64,000 nt of DNA from Shewanella marinintestina (lineage in GTDB: Bacteria; Pseudomonadota; Gammaproteobacteria; Enterobacterales; Shewanellaceae), in contig NZ_JAKILC010000005.1 in NCBI RefSeq assembly GCF_023283845.1, positions 62,001 through 126,000 on the forward strand, read 5' to 3'. The stretch's first letter is position 1; every line of letters begins with the position of its first letter. Positions 63,899 to 64,000 of the stretch are shown here, in pieces. The notes below the pieces were generated by a model. That model had not been told where the DNA came from. It did no database searches and saw only the letters and a program-made list of their open reading frames with translations. A program made the position numbers and the translations under genes.

Positions 63899-64000
63899 GG
63901 TTCCATCTGTTGTGAGCTAAAACCGCAACCATTATTGATTTTTAGCTAGCTTGCTGGCTTTTAGTATAGTCAGACGATTCTAACACCTTAACTTAATACC

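Noticed and set aside
1..64000. tRNA, rRNA, CRISPR arrays, prophage or complete IS
   Set aside because: Looked for by eye on both strands; no cloverleaf, spaced repeats, phage genes or transposase were seen.

Overview
The window looks like a chromosomal segment of a low-GC marine Shewanella (Gammaproteobacteria). The evidence is a small tetraheme cytochrome c of the CctA/STC type directly after htpX, the bioA / bioBFCD cluster beside them, a second free-standing elongation factor G, a TPP-riboswitch-controlled thiamine receptor with a PnuT-type transporter, and the ydbH-ynbE-ydbL envelope operon. Assignment rests on gene content and protein recognition only; no search was run. No rRNA, tRNA, CRISPR array, prophage or complete insertion sequence was seen.

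Layout. 1-5.1 kb: end of an unidentified gene, fur, sirtuin cobB, a small P-loop kinase-like protein, a GNAT acetyltransferase, and EF-G2. 5.7-12.2 kb: a secreted gluzincin-like protease, then divergent bioA and bioBFCD, the last followed by a ~310-bp MITE-like element. 12.9-14.4 kb: htpX and cctA. 14.9-27.6 kb: a nitrate assimilation island in two units. Unit one is nasA-cobA-trpD2-like-ANTAR regulator; unit two is nirB-nirD-narK-PP2C/Ser-Thr kinase fusion. Each has a recognisable sigma-54 promoter with TGCACT half-sites upstream, and the nirB leader carries an intrinsic terminator that the ANTAR protein could read through. 27.8-33.4 kb: a transglutaminase-like/TPR lipoprotein, then a curli locus (one curlin gene, csgD, csgE, csgF, csgG) and two small envelope proteins.

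33.5-40.6 kb: a TetR-type regulator divergent from hinT, two hotdog thioesterases and ycfL. A thiamine uptake unit follows: TPP riboswitch, TonB-dependent receptor, YkoF-like thiamine-binding protein, PnuT-like permease, thiamine-kinase-like protein. The riboswitch has a visible expression platform in which the receptor Shine-Dalgarno lies in a 10-bp hairpin that competes with the aptamer 3' strand.

40.8-46 kb: unrelated small genes (lipoprotein, DoxX, YdjA-type nitroreductase, GNAT, small periplasmic and membrane proteins). 46.0-51.9 kb: an export operon of ABC ATPase, three different HlyD-type adaptors and a MacB-type permease. A 29-codon open frame with its own promoter-like sequence and Shine-Dalgarno precedes it. 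51.9-56.8 kb: a sparse stretch, then a membrane diguanylate cyclase, an ion channel and an AI-2E/PerM family protein. 57-59.8 kb: a DUF2157-DUF4401-GDYXXLXY membrane trio. 59.9-63.9 kb: ydbH-ynbE-ydbL on the minus strand.

The most rewarding places for a second look are the nitrate island control system, the TPP riboswitch platform, and the three-adaptor ABC exporter with its candidate small peptide.
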